A program made the position numbers and the translations under genes. From contig DATJNA010000256.1 in NCBI GenBank assembly GCA_035508435.1, positions 5,909 through 69,908 of the forward strand: a stretch of 64,000 nt of DNA. Direction: 5' to 3'. Position 1 is the first letter of the stretch. Each line of letters begins with the position of its first letter. Under the pieces are notes generated by a model, which saw only the letters and a program-made list of their open reading frames with translations, did not search any database and was not told where the DNA came from. Origin of the DNA: JASHVB01 sp035508435 (GTDB taxonomy: Bacteria > Pseudomonadota > Alphaproteobacteria > Acetobacterales > Acetobacteraceae). Positions 36,634 through 44,901 of this stretch are shown piece after piece.

Positions 36634-36737
36634 CGGCCGACCTCGCCTGCATTTGGCAGGTCACCGGACCCCACGCCGGCTTCGACGGCCGCGGCGCATC
36701 GGCCGACCTCGCCTGCATTTGGCAGGTCACCGGACCC
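36634..36737. repeat. 38-bp direct repeat with inner hairpin, two copies
   Basis: cggccgacctcgcctgcatt... at 36634-36671 recurs exactly at 36700-36737, 66 bp apart. Each contains CCTGC-ATTTG-GCAGG, a small hairpin. They sit in the 154-bp gap between flaF and the TPR-methyltransferase gene. Confidence 0.9.
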
Positions 36738-36758
36738 TGGGCCCAGGAGGGGCCATCA

Positions 36759-38225
36759 ATGCAAAAACTGCACGCTGGCACTGACCTCAACACCTTGACC
36801 GGCCGCGCCGCAATGCTGCTGTCCGCCGGCCGCATCGACGCTGCGCGACCACTGCTGTCTGCCGCGCGGCGACTGGCACCCGATTCCGCCGCCGTTGCCG
36901 ACCTTTCCGTCCGCCTTGCGCTGCGGCAGGACAGCCCCCCCGACGCGATGAGAACTCTCGATGCGGCAATCGAGGCCAACCCGCAGCATCCGGGGCTGCG
37001 CAAGCGCCGCGCCGAGCTGCGCCGCGAGGGCGGCGATGTCGATGGCGCAGCGCGTGACGCCGCCGAAGCAGTCATCCTCGATCGTCGGGACCCGGTCGCC
37101 AAGGCGTTGCTCGGCATTCTCATGCTGAATCTCGACCGCATCCCGGACGCGCTGGCGTGCTTGACCGAGGCAGTGGCAAACCAACCGGCCAATCCGGCCT
37201 TTGCTGCGGCACTTTCCGCCGCGCACGAGGCGGCGGGCGATCAGGATGCCGCACTCGACGTGCTGCTGCGCAATATCGAGGCCAACCCGACCCAGCCGGA
37301 GTCGCGCAACGCTGCCATTTTGCTGTGCGTGCGCCGGCGTGACTTCCGCCAGGCCATCAGTCTGGCCGAAGCGGCGCGTCAGGCCGGTGTCGCCGATTGC
37401 TGCGCCTTCGGGCTATTGGGCCACGCCTTGTCGAGCCTCGGGCGCCACGCCGAGGCCACGGATGCCTATGTCGAGGCGATGAAGCTCGGCCCGGATGACC
37501 CTTACGTGCGTCATCTGGTCGCGGCGTCAGGCGTACTGCCTGGCGCGGAGCGCGCCCCGCCCGCCTATCTGCGCGCCGTGTTCGACGGTTACGCTGCCCG
37601 GTTCGAGCATCATCTGCTCTCGCTCGGTTACCGGGTGCCCGGCTTGCTCCGCATCGCCCTGACGCAGCACCCGCAAATCGCCGCGGACATCCAGGTCGGC
37701 CCGGTGCTCGACCTCGGCTGCGGCACCGGTTTGCTTGCACTGGCGATCGCAGACCTGCCAGTCGGGCCACTGATCGGCGTGGATATCGCCCCGAAGATGC
37801 TGGCACAGGCGCGGGCGAAGGGGATCTACGCCGAATTGCATGAAGCCGATGTCGTTGAATACATGAAATCTCTCCCTCTGGCGGCAGACGCAAGGCAGTT
37901 TCCGCTCATGCTCGCCGGTGACGTGTTCTGTTACTTCGGCGCACTGGAGGAGGTGCTGAGCGCCGCTCATGGCGTTCTGGCGCCGGACGGCTGGCTGATT
38001 TGCTCGGTCGAGGAACTGCTGCCCGACCACGACGGCGCCGTTCCGGGCAACGGGAAATGGGCACTGCAACGCCAGGGCCGCTACGCGCACGACCCCGCCT
38101 ATGTCCGCCAGGCTGCGGCAGCCGCCAACTTCCACGTGCTGCACTGCGATCCCGAGACGATCCGCTGCGAAGCCAACGCCCCGGTGCCTGGCTTCATCGT
38201 CGTGCTCCAGCGAGGCGCCACATGA
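36759..38225 (+). CDS. TPR-repeat protein with SAM-dependent methyltransferase domain
   Basis: A 488-residue two-part protein. Residues 1 to about 260 are tetratricopeptide-like helices (repeats with AxxxLxxAxxANPxxP). The rest is a class I methyltransferase with the SAM-binding VLDLGCGTGLLALAI (near residue 321), the acidic strand IGVDIAPKMLAQA and a DVFCYFGALEEVL motif. It probably binds a protein substrate through the TPR part and methylates it or its glycan. It follows flaF and overlaps the GT41-like gene by 4 bp (ATGA). Flagellin is the most likely target by context; this is inference. Confidence 0.87.
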   Translation: MQKLHAGTDLNTLTGRAAMLLSAGRIDAARPLLSAARRLAPDSAAVADLSVRLALRQDSPPDAMRTLDAAIEANPQHPGLRKRRAELRREGGDVDGAARDAAEAVILDRRDPVAKALLGILMLNLDRIPDALACLTEAVANQPANPAFAAALSAAHEAAGDQDAALDVLLRNIEANPTQPESRNAAILLCVRRRDFRQAISLAEAARQAGVADCCAFGLLGHALSSLGRHAEATDAYVEAMKLGPDDPYVRHLVAASGVLPGAERAPPAYLRAVFDGYAARFEHHLLSLGYRVPGLLRIALTQHPQIAADIQVGPVLDLGCGTGLLALAIADLPVGPLIGVDIAPKMLAQARAKGIYAELHEADVVEYMKSLPLAADARQFPLMLAGDVFCYFGALEEVLSAAHGVLAPDGWLICSVEELLPDHDGAVPGNGKWALQRQGRYAHDPAYVRQAAAAANFHVLHCDPETIRCEANAPVPGFIVVLQRGAT

Positions 38226-40573
38226 CTCCGGAGGCTGCGCTGGCCCGGCTGCGCAGTGGTGATGCCGCGGGCGCACTCCGCTTGCTCGACGAAGCACCCG
38301 ATGACACGGCCAGCGCCGCCACGTTCTCCGCCCGCGGCATGACGCTGCTGGAAATGCAGGATCCCACTGCGGCACGGCTGGCACTACGCTCCGCCGTGTC
38401 GCTCGGCGACACCTCGCCGGCGACATTGCTCAATCTCGCCATAGCCGAGGACCGGTCCGGCGACACGGCACGGGCACGCAACCTGATGGAACTGCTGGCC
38501 GCGGTGCTGCCCGACTGGGACGAGCCGCCGCTGCGCCTGGCCGAAAGCCAACGCGCCGCAGGCGATGCGACCGGCGCCGAAGCCAGCTATCGCCGCGTGC
38601 TCGAGATCAACCCGCAGCGCGTGGAGGCATTGCTCGCCCTGAGCGGTCTGCTGTTGAACCGGCGCGCTGGCGAGGAGGCCCGCACGCTGCTGCTTTGCTG
38701 CTGCGGCATCGCTCCGCGCCATGCCGAGGCGTGGGCAACGCTGGGCCTCGCCTTACTGCTGACGCAAGAGCCAGCTCTGGCGCACACCGCTCTGATCGAG
38801 GCGCAGCGCCTGGATCCGGCAGTGCCGGAGTACGCATTGCGCGGCATCGCCGCTGCCTGGGCTGCGGGCGAGGCCGACGCGGAGCAAGCCCGGCTGGCGC
38901 AAGCTGCCGAGGCCGACCCGCTGAATCCGGTGCCGCTGCTGGCAGAGGGCGTGTTGCTGGAGCGGCTCGGCCGCCGCTCCGCGGCGATCGACCGGCTGGA
39001 GGCTGCCGCCGCTTTGGCGCCGGACGCGCTGCTGCCGATGAAGGTTCTCGGTGAGGCCCTGGCACGCGCTCAACGCGCACTTGAGGCCGAGCCCGTGCTG
39101 CGCCGTGTCATCGAACTCGATCCGGACGACAGCTACCTCGGCAATGTGCATGCCACCATGCTGATGCGGCTGTGCCGCCACGCCGAGGCGGAGACCATTC
39201 TGCTGCGGTTGGTCGACCGGCTCGGCGACGATCCGCTGATCCTCTGCAACCTCGCCAACGTCACGACGTCCCTCGGCCGGCAGGACGACGCGGCGGACAT
39301 TATCGAACGCGCTATCGCGCGGCAGCCAGATGGCGTGCTGCCGCGCCGCACCATGTGCTACATGCTGCCCTATCGCGACGGCGTCAGCGGGGCGGGGATG
39401 CTGGCGGCAGCTCGCGCATGCGGCGCGCGGTTGCCCCGCGCCGACCTCGGCACCTGCGATAATGACCCCACACCCGACCGAAGGCTGACCGTCGGCCTGC
39501 TGTCCGGCTCGCTCAGGACCCATCCGGTGGGCTGGCTGACGGTGGCGGGTTTCGAGACCTTGGACCCGGCGCAGTTCACCTTGGTCTGCCTGGGGCAGAA
39601 GCCGGCGTCGGGCGATGCCATCACCCGCCGTTTCCGCGCCGCGGCTGCCGACTGGATCGAAGTCGACACCATGGACGACCTGACCTTGGCCAGATGCGCC
39701 CGCGAGCATGGCATCGACGTGCTGATCGACCTTGGCGGCTATGGCGATTCCGCGCGCATGACCGCCTGCGCCCACCGCCTGGCGCCCGTGCAGGTGAAAT
39801 GGGTGGGGGCGCAGAACCACAGCAGCGGACTGGCGGAGATGGATTGGTTCATCACCGATCGCTGGGAAACCCCGCCCGAATTGGAATGCACGTATTCCGA
39901 GCGCCTCCTGCGCTTGCCGGATGGCTATGTCTGCTACAGCCCGCCAGCTTACGCCCCGGACGTGACACCGCTGCCGGCACTGGCCAACGGCCACATTACG
40001 TTCGGCTGCTTCAACAACCTGGCGAAGGTGACACCACGCGTGATCGGCACGTGGTCGGCGGTGTTGCGCCGCGTGCCCAGTGCGCGACTGGTGCTGAAAA
40101 CGCACCAGTTCAACCACCGTCCCACGGCCGACCGGGTGCGAGATGCCTTTGCCGCGCACGGCATCGACCCGGCCCGCATCGAACCGCGCGGCGCCTCGCC
40201 GCACCGCGCATTCATCGGCGAGTATGGCGGCATCGACCTGGTGCTGGACCCATTCCCCTATTCCGGCGGCCTGACCACGTGCGAGGCGCTGTGGATGGGC
40301 GTGCCTACGATAACGCTGCCGGGCGAGACTTTTTCGTCACGCCATTCCCTGAGCCACCTGAACAATGCCGGGCTGACCGACTGGGCGGCCCACGATGCGG
40401 CGGAGTACGTCGACCTGGCGGCGGCGAAAGCGGCGGATGTCGGCGCGCTGGCGGCGCTGCGGGCGGCGCTGCGGGCGCGCGTCAAGGCGAGCCCGCTCTG
40501 CGACGCGCCGCGCTTCGGACGCAACCTCGGCGCCGCGCTGCGGCATGCCTGGACGCAATGGTGCCTGTCATGA
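38222..40573 (+). CDS. TPR-containing GT41-family glycosyltransferase (FlmG/OGT-like)
   Basis: A 783-residue protein: N-terminal TPR superhelix (residues 1 to about 400), then an O-GlcNAc-transferase-like catalytic part. That part is marked by VGLLSGSLRTHPVGWL, DVLIDLGGYGDSARM, AHRLAPVQVKWVGAQNHSSGL, ITFGCFNNLAKVTP and DLVLDPFPYSGGLTTCEALW. Bacterial relatives such as Caulobacter FlmG add sugars (pseudaminic acid) to flagellin, recognising it with the TPR domain. Its place six genes after flgE and three after flagellin strongly supports that role here. The sugar is not known, and no nonulosonic-acid synthesis gene is in the window. Overlaps both neighbours by 4 bp. Confidence 0.9.
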   Translation: MTPEAALARLRSGDAAGALRLLDEAPDDTASAATFSARGMTLLEMQDPTAARLALRSAVSLGDTSPATLLNLAIAEDRSGDTARARNLMELLAAVLPDWDEPPLRLAESQRAAGDATGAEASYRRVLEINPQRVEALLALSGLLLNRRAGEEARTLLLCCCGIAPRHAEAWATLGLALLLTQEPALAHTALIEAQRLDPAVPEYALRGIAAAWAAGEADAEQARLAQAAEADPLNPVPLLAEGVLLERLGRRSAAIDRLEAAAALAPDALLPMKVLGEALARAQRALEAEPVLRRVIELDPDDSYLGNVHATMLMRLCRHAEAETILLRLVDRLGDDPLILCNLANVTTSLGRQDDAADIIERAIARQPDGVLPRRTMCYMLPYRDGVSGAGMLAAARACGARLPRADLGTCDNDPTPDRRLTVGLLSGSLRTHPVGWLTVAGFETLDPAQFTLVCLGQKPASGDAITRRFRAAAADWIEVDTMDDLTLARCAREHGIDVLIDLGGYGDSARMTACAHRLAPVQVKWVGAQNHSSGLAEMDWFITDRWETPPELECTYSERLLRLPDGYVCYSPPAYAPDVTPLPALANGHITFGCFNNLAKVTPRVIGTWSAVLRRVPSARLVLKTHQFNHRPTADRVRDAFAAHGIDPARIEPRGASPHRAFIGEYGGIDLVLDPFPYSGGLTTCEALWMGVPTITLPGETFSSRHSLSHLNNAGLTDWAAHDAAEYVDLAAAKAADVGALAALRAALRARVKASPLCDAPRFGRNLGAALRHAWTQWCLS

Positions 40574-41241
40574 ACCGGTTTTGCTCGAGCGACTATTGGG
40601 AGCAGCGGTATCGCGCCGGCGGAACGTCGGGGGCGGGATCGTATGGACACATGGCCGCATTCAACGCCGCGCTGATCAACCGCTTCGTCGCCGACAACGG
40701 CATCGCCGAGGTGCTGGACATGGGCTGCGGCGACGGCAATCTGCTGTCGCTGCTGCACGTGCCGCATTACCTCGGCGTCGATGTCGCGCCCACCGCTCTG
40801 GCCTGCTGCATGACGCGGTTTCCCCAGCATCGGTTCGTGCCGTTCGATGCGTTGGACGCGTCGGTGCGGGCAGATCTGGTGCTGTCGATCGATGTGATCT
40901 TCCATCTGGTGGAGGACGGTGCGTTCGCTCGTTACATGCACGCACTATTCGCGCATGCCACGCGGTTCGTGCTGATCCATTCCAGCAATGTCGAACGCAA
41001 CTGGCCGTCGCCGCATGTGCTGCACCGACGGTTCACCGATCATATCGCGGATTGCCGGCCGGAATGGCGGCTGCTGGCGCATTTGCCGAACCCGTATCCG
41101 TTCGATCCGGATCGACCGGAGGACACGTCGTTCTCGGATTTCTTTGTATATGGCCACAGACAGGAGGGATGTGTCTGTACTATTCCTGACACGTATCAGA
41201 AAACCGCGGAAGAATCCTCAAACTCAACCAGGGAATCCTGA
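40570..41241 (+). CDS. Class I SAM-dependent methyltransferase
   Basis: A 223-residue methyltransferase. The nucleotide motif VLDMGCGDGNLLSLL is near residue 48, the acidic strand HYLGVDVAP follows, and LVLSIDVIFHLVEDGAFARYM matches the post-motif region. The stop is inside a degenerate 21-bp tandem array that supplies the last residues (ESSNSTRES), so the C-terminus has drifted. The 4-bp overlap with the glycosyltransferase makes it part of the same unit. It probably methylates the flagellin glycan or a sugar precursor; this is inference. Confidence 0.87.
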   Translation: MNRFCSSDYWEQRYRAGGTSGAGSYGHMAAFNAALINRFVADNGIAEVLDMGCGDGNLLSLLHVPHYLGVDVAPTALACCMTRFPQHRFVPFDALDASVRADLVLSIDVIFHLVEDGAFARYMHALFAHATRFVLIHSSNVERNWPSPHVLHRRFTDHIADCRPEWRLLAHLPNPYPFDPDRPEDTSFSDFFVYGHRQEGCVCTIPDTYQKTAEESSNSTRES

Positions 41242-41295
41242 AACTGCACAGGATGATACTCAAACTCCACGGGGGAACCCTCACACTCCGCAGGA
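41212..41295. repeat. Degenerate 21-bp tandem repeat, four copies, over the methyltransferase stop
   Basis: Units gaatcctcaaactcaaccag plus one base repeat at 41212, 41233, 41254 and 41275. Read in the gene's frame they give ESSNSTR, ES-stop, stop-YSNSTG and EPSHSAG, so the present stop codon is a change within unit two. The following 140 bp to 41434 carries no gene. Confidence 0.8.
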
Positions 41296-41434
41296 GAAGC
41301 CGCATCGGGCCAATCAGGGAATTCTGATAACGGGAACCCTGATCGGCGCGGCGAGGCGCGTATCGCAATGGCGGGCGGACGTCGTCGTTGCGGTTCCCGC
41401 AACGAGAGGGAGAGTCTAACTCGAGAGGGGGAGT

Positions 41435-42238
41435 CTAACTTCGGTACCAGCTCGGCTTGCGCTTGTCGCGGAAGGCGGCGGTGCCCTCGTGGCCCTCCGA
41501 CGAGTACCGCTGCGTCCAGCTTTCGTGCGCCAGCATCGCCATCTGCCGTTCATCCAGCAGCAGCCCGTTGGCGCCTAAAAACGACCGCTTCGTCATCGCG
41601 ATTGCCCCCGGCGCCCCGAGGAACACCGCTTCCAGCACCTGCGCCAGCTTCGCCTCCATCGCCTCCACCGGCACCACTTCATGCACCAGGCCGACGCGCA
41701 GCGCCTCATGCGCGCCAAAGCGCTCGCCGGTCAGCGCGTAGCGCCGCGTGTGACGCAGCCCCATCGCATGCACCATGTGCGTGGAGATCGGCGTCGGCGC
41801 GACGCCCACCCGCACCTCGGTCAACCCGAACATCGCGTCCGGCGTCGCCAGCGCGACATCGACGCAGCACACCATGCCGGCACCGCCACCGAAGCAGGCG
41901 CCATGCACCACCGCGATGGTCGGCTTGGGAAACTCGTTCAGCAACTGCATTGCCCGCGTCGTCGCCATCGACGCGGCGTAATTTTGCTCCGGTGGGTAGT
42001 TCGCCGCGCGGCCGAGCCAGTTGATGTCGGCGCCCGCCTGGAAATGTCGCCCGGCGCCGCGCAACACGAGGCAGCGTACGGCGGGATCGGGCGCCAGCGT
42101 CTGCAATCCCGCGATCAGCTCGTTGAGCAAGTCCTCGTTGTACGCGTTGCCCACTTCGGGGCGGTTCAACGTCGCGGTTGCCACCCCGCGCGCATCGACG
42201 TTCAGCAGCACGAGGTCCTTCGCCGGTTCCTTGCTCAT
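41435..42238 (-). CDS. Enoyl-CoA hydratase/isomerase family protein
   Basis: A 267-residue crotonase-fold protein. The oxyanion-hole segments are clear: AGRHFQAGADINWL and HGACFGGGAGMVCCVDVALATPDAMFGLTEVRVGVAP. Members hydrate enoyl-CoA or related thioesters in fatty acid or aromatic breakdown. Its start overlaps the stop of the PLP-dehydratase gene upstream (TCATGA), so the two are co-translated. The distal catabolic genes on the same strand (VOC, flavoprotein, MFS) suggest a shared pathway. Confidence 0.92.
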   Translation of the reverse strand: MSKEPAKDLVLLNVDARGVATATLNRPEVGNAYNEDLLNELIAGLQTLAPDPAVRCLVLRGAGRHFQAGADINWLGRAANYPPEQNYAASMATTRAMQLLNEFPKPTIAVVHGACFGGGAGMVCCVDVALATPDAMFGLTEVRVGVAPTPISTHMVHAMGLRHTRRYALTGERFGAHEALRVGLVHEVVPVEAMEAKLAQVLEAVFLGAPGAIAMTKRSFLGANGLLLDERQMAMLAHESWTQRYSSEGHEGTAAFRDKRKPSWYRS

Positions 42239-43164
42239 GACGCGACCTTTGCCGGATCGGTGTTGCCGCCGCATACCACCACGCCGATCCGGGCGCCTTC
42301 GGGCGGGATGAAGGCACCGCACAGCAAGGCTGCCAGTGCCGTTGCCCCGCCCGGCTCGGCGATCAGCCGACAGCGGTCCCACAACAGGCGTTGCGCCGCG
42401 ACGATCGCATCGTCCGGCACCAGCACCGCAGCAGAGACGGAGCGCTGCGCGATCGGGAACATCAGCCTGCCGACCTGCCGCGCGCCGAGGCTGTCGGCCG
42501 CCATGCCACCGACCGGCGCGTCCACCGGCCGCCCGGCACGTAGTGCGTCGTGCAGCGCGGGGCAGCCCTCCGGCTCGACGCCGACCAGTTGCACGCTGCC
42601 GGCATACCAGGCGGCCATGCCGCCGATCAGCCCACCGCCTCCCACCGCCGCCAGCACATGCGTGAGCTCGGGCGCAGCTTGCTCCAATTCGCGCGCCACT
42701 GTGCCCTGTCCGGCCAGCACCGCCTCCTGGTCGTAGGCATGCACGTCCAACGCACCGGTCTCGGCCTGGCGCCGGCGGCATGCCGCGAGCGCTTCGGCAT
42801 AGGTCTCCCCGGTCTGCACCACCTGGGCGCCATAACCGGCGATGCGCGCCACCTTGCCTTGCGGCGTCAGCATCGGGACGAAAACCTCCGCCGGCACGGA
42901 GAGGGCGCGCGCGGCATAGGCAACCGCCGCCCCGTGGTTGCCGCCGGAAGCCGCGATCACCCCGGCCGGCGGCGGCGGTTCCGACAGCAGCCGGTTGAAC
43001 GCGCCGCGCGGCTTGAAGCTGCCGCTGTGCTGCAACAGTTCCAGCTTCAGCGTGACCGGGCTGCGCGGGCCGAGTTCCGCGCCGGCGAGACGCAGGATGG
43101 GCGTGTGACGGACATAAGGAGCGATGCGGCTGGCGGCGGCAGCAATCTCGGCGCGGCTGACCAT
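42235..43164 (-). CDS. Threonine/serine dehydratase-like PLP enzyme
   Basis: A 309-residue fold-type II PLP enzyme. The lysine lies in LQHSGSFKPRGAFN, the substrate loop is ASGGNHGAAVAYAA and the phosphate-binding glycines are AAVGGGGLIGGMAAW. Without the ACT regulatory domain of IlvA it resembles catabolic threonine or serine dehydratases or 3-hydroxyaspartate lyase. The start ATG at 43164 is preferred over 43200. It is the first of a two-gene unit with the enoyl-CoA hydratase. Confidence 0.9.
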   Translation of the reverse strand: MVSRAEIAAAASRIAPYVRHTPILRLAGAELGPRSPVTLKLELLQHSGSFKPRGAFNRLLSEPPPPAGVIAASGGNHGAAVAYAARALSVPAEVFVPMLTPQGKVARIAGYGAQVVQTGETYAEALAACRRRQAETGALDVHAYDQEAVLAGQGTVARELEQAAPELTHVLAAVGGGGLIGGMAAWYAGSVQLVGVEPEGCPALHDALRAGRPVDAPVGGMAADSLGARQVGRLMFPIAQRSVSAAVLVPDDAIVAAQRLLWDRCRLIAEPGGATALAALLCGAFIPPEGARIGVVVCGGNTDPAKVAS

Positions 43165-43308
43165 GCGGCCGACGCTGGCACGCCGCAGGGCCGCGGGCAA
43201 GGCGGCGCGTGGCTACCCCGGCAGCCTGCCGGTCGTTTCAGGGCCGGCGCGCCGCGGACCCGGCGCCATGCCAAGGTTTTTCGCGATACAAGCTGTATCC
43301 CGATCCGC

Positions 43309-43734
43309 TCAGTACCCGGCGCCCGGGCGCCCCTCGGTTTCCTGCGCCGGAAAGTTGCATTCCACCGCGATGCCATCCGGATCGTAGTAGAACAACTGCG
43401 TCATGTTCAGCCGCGGCAGCACGCGCTCGTCATACTGGATGCCGCGGTTCTCCAGATTGGATTTCATGTCCTTCAAGCCCTCGCAGGCGAAGGCGATGTG
43501 GTCGAGGCGGCCGGTCTTGGCAGGATCCGATGCCGCGTCCTTGATTTCCGGATCCTCCGCCCGGTAACCGATCAGGTGCACGGTCGGCACGCCACCGCAG
43601 TACAACCAGTAGCCGGGGAAATTCAACGGCGGACGGTCACCCACCGTCAGTCCCACCACATCGGCATAGAAGTTCTTCGTTGCCTCCAGGTCGCGCACCC
43701 GGATCGTGTAGTGGTTCAGCGATTGCGCAGGCAT
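43309..43734 (-). CDS. VOC-family protein (glyoxalase/extradiol dioxygenase-like)
   Basis: A 141-residue vicinal-oxygen-chelate protein with two beta-alpha-beta-beta-beta modules. Likely metal ligands are His8 (LNHYTIRV), His in TGRLDHIAFAC and Glu in GIAVECNFPA. Such proteins are glyoxalases, dioxygenases or epimerases. It lies 21 bp after the acyl-CoA-dehydrogenase-like flavoprotein on the same strand; together they recall aromatic-ring hydroxylation followed by ring opening. That reading is inference. Confidence 0.87.
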   Translation of the reverse strand: MPAQSLNHYTIRVRDLEATKNFYADVVGLTVGDRPPLNFPGYWLYCGGVPTVHLIGYRAEDPEIKDAASDPAKTGRLDHIAFACEGLKDMKSNLENRGIQYDERVLPRLNMTQLFYYDPDGIAVECNFPAQETEGRPGAGY

Positions 43735-43755
43735 CGTGTATGCTCCTCCATTGCT

Positions 43756-44901
43756 TCAGAACTGATTTTCCGCCGGCATTCCGAGCAAGATCTGCCCGAC
43801 CGTCTCATAGTGCAGTTGCCGCCCCTGCGACTGCTGCGCCACGGTGTGGATATCGCGCAGGCGGCGTTCGAACGGGTGGTCCTCGAAGATCGCGATCGAC
43901 CCGGCGGCATGATACAGCATGCTCACCACCTCGCGCGACTGCTGGATCGCCCAGGTGGAGGCCAGGCGGATCATCGCGCGATCCTCCTGCGTTTGCTCCC
44001 CGGTTTCCAGCACGTGATCCCACGCGGTGTTCCACACGCCATGCAGGAACGCGCGCGCGGAGCGCCAGCGCGCCTCGCACTGCGCCACCTGCGACTGCAC
44101 CACGTTGTTCTCCCGCATCGGCTTCGCCGCACCGCGCGAGGTCTTGGTGGCCGGCAGGTCGTAGAACGCGTCGATCGTGGCGCGCGCGATGCCCAGCCCG
44201 ACGCCGCCGAAGCCGCACGAGTACAACTGGTTGCTGGTGAACCGATAGAGCGGGCCGTCCTCGCGCCGCTCGTCCGGGCCGTCGCGGCTCATCGAGTGGT
44301 CCTGCGGCACGAACACGTTGTCCACCACATACTCGTCGCTGCCGGTGCCGCGCAGGCCCACGACGTGCCAGATGTCGCGCATCGTCACCTGGGATTTGGG
44401 GAACAGCAGGGTGCGCACCTTGCCGGTTCCGGCGACGCGCATATGCGCGCCGAGCCAGGTGGCATGGTGGCTGCCGCTGGCGAAGCGCCACGTGCCGCTG
44501 ATGCGATAGCCGCCTTCCACCGGCTGCGCCTCATACGGCGCGCCGGGTGGACCCCAGGCCAGAATGCCGGTCGACGGACCGAAGATCTCGCGTGCCACGT
44601 CGGGTGCGAGGTAAGCCGCCGACATGGAGCAACCGTTGTTCTGGCAGACGCACCAGGCGGCGGAGGCGTCGGCGGTGGCAATCGTCTCGGTGATGGTGGC
44701 GAAGGTCACCGGCCGCAGCTCCGCCCCGCCGATCGAGCGCGGCTGCAACATGCGGAAGAAGCGGCCCTCGCACAGCCTGTCGATCAACCAGGGCGGCAGC
44801 TCGCGGCGGGTTTCGATATCGTCGGAGGCGGCGGCGATCTCGGGTGCCAGCGCACGGATGCGGGAAATGAAATCGATGTCCTCGGTGGTGGTCGCATCCA
44901 T
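43756..44901 (-). CDS. Acyl-CoA-dehydrogenase-fold flavoprotein monooxygenase-like
   Basis: A 381-residue protein of the group D flavin monooxygenase type (HpaB/HsaA/DszC-like), built on the acyl-CoA dehydrogenase fold. Visible blocks are IDRLCEGRFFRMLQPRSIGGAEL, TIATADASAAWCVCQNN, GYRISGTWRFASGSHHATWL and the C-terminal HHAxxx-type YHAAGSIAIFEDHPFERRLRDIHTVAQQ. These enzymes use reduced flavin from a partner reductase to hydroxylate aromatics or sulfur compounds; no reductase gene is in the window. The TAATG overlap with the MFS gene upstream couples the two. Confidence 0.87.
   Translation of the reverse strand: MDATTTEDIDFISRIRALAPEIAAASDDIETRRELPPWLIDRLCEGRFFRMLQPRSIGGAELRPVTFATITETIATADASAAWCVCQNNGCSMSAAYLAPDVAREIFGPSTGILAWGPPGAPYEAQPVEGGYRISGTWRFASGSHHATWLGAHMRVAGTGKVRTLLFPKSQVTMRDIWHVVGLRGTGSDEYVVDNVFVPQDHSMSRDGPDERREDGPLYRFTSNQLYSCGFGGVGLGIARATIDAFYDLPATKTSRGAAKPMRENNVVQSQVAQCEARWRSARAFLHGVWNTAWDHVLETGEQTQEDRAMIRLASTWAIQQSREVVSMLYHAAGSIAIFEDHPFERRLRDIHTVAQQSQGRQLHYETVGQILLGMPAENQF

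Noticed and set aside
38753..40204. 483-codon open frame antisense to the GT41 gene
   Set aside because: Shadow; no motif, and the plus strand has a complete glycosyltransferase.
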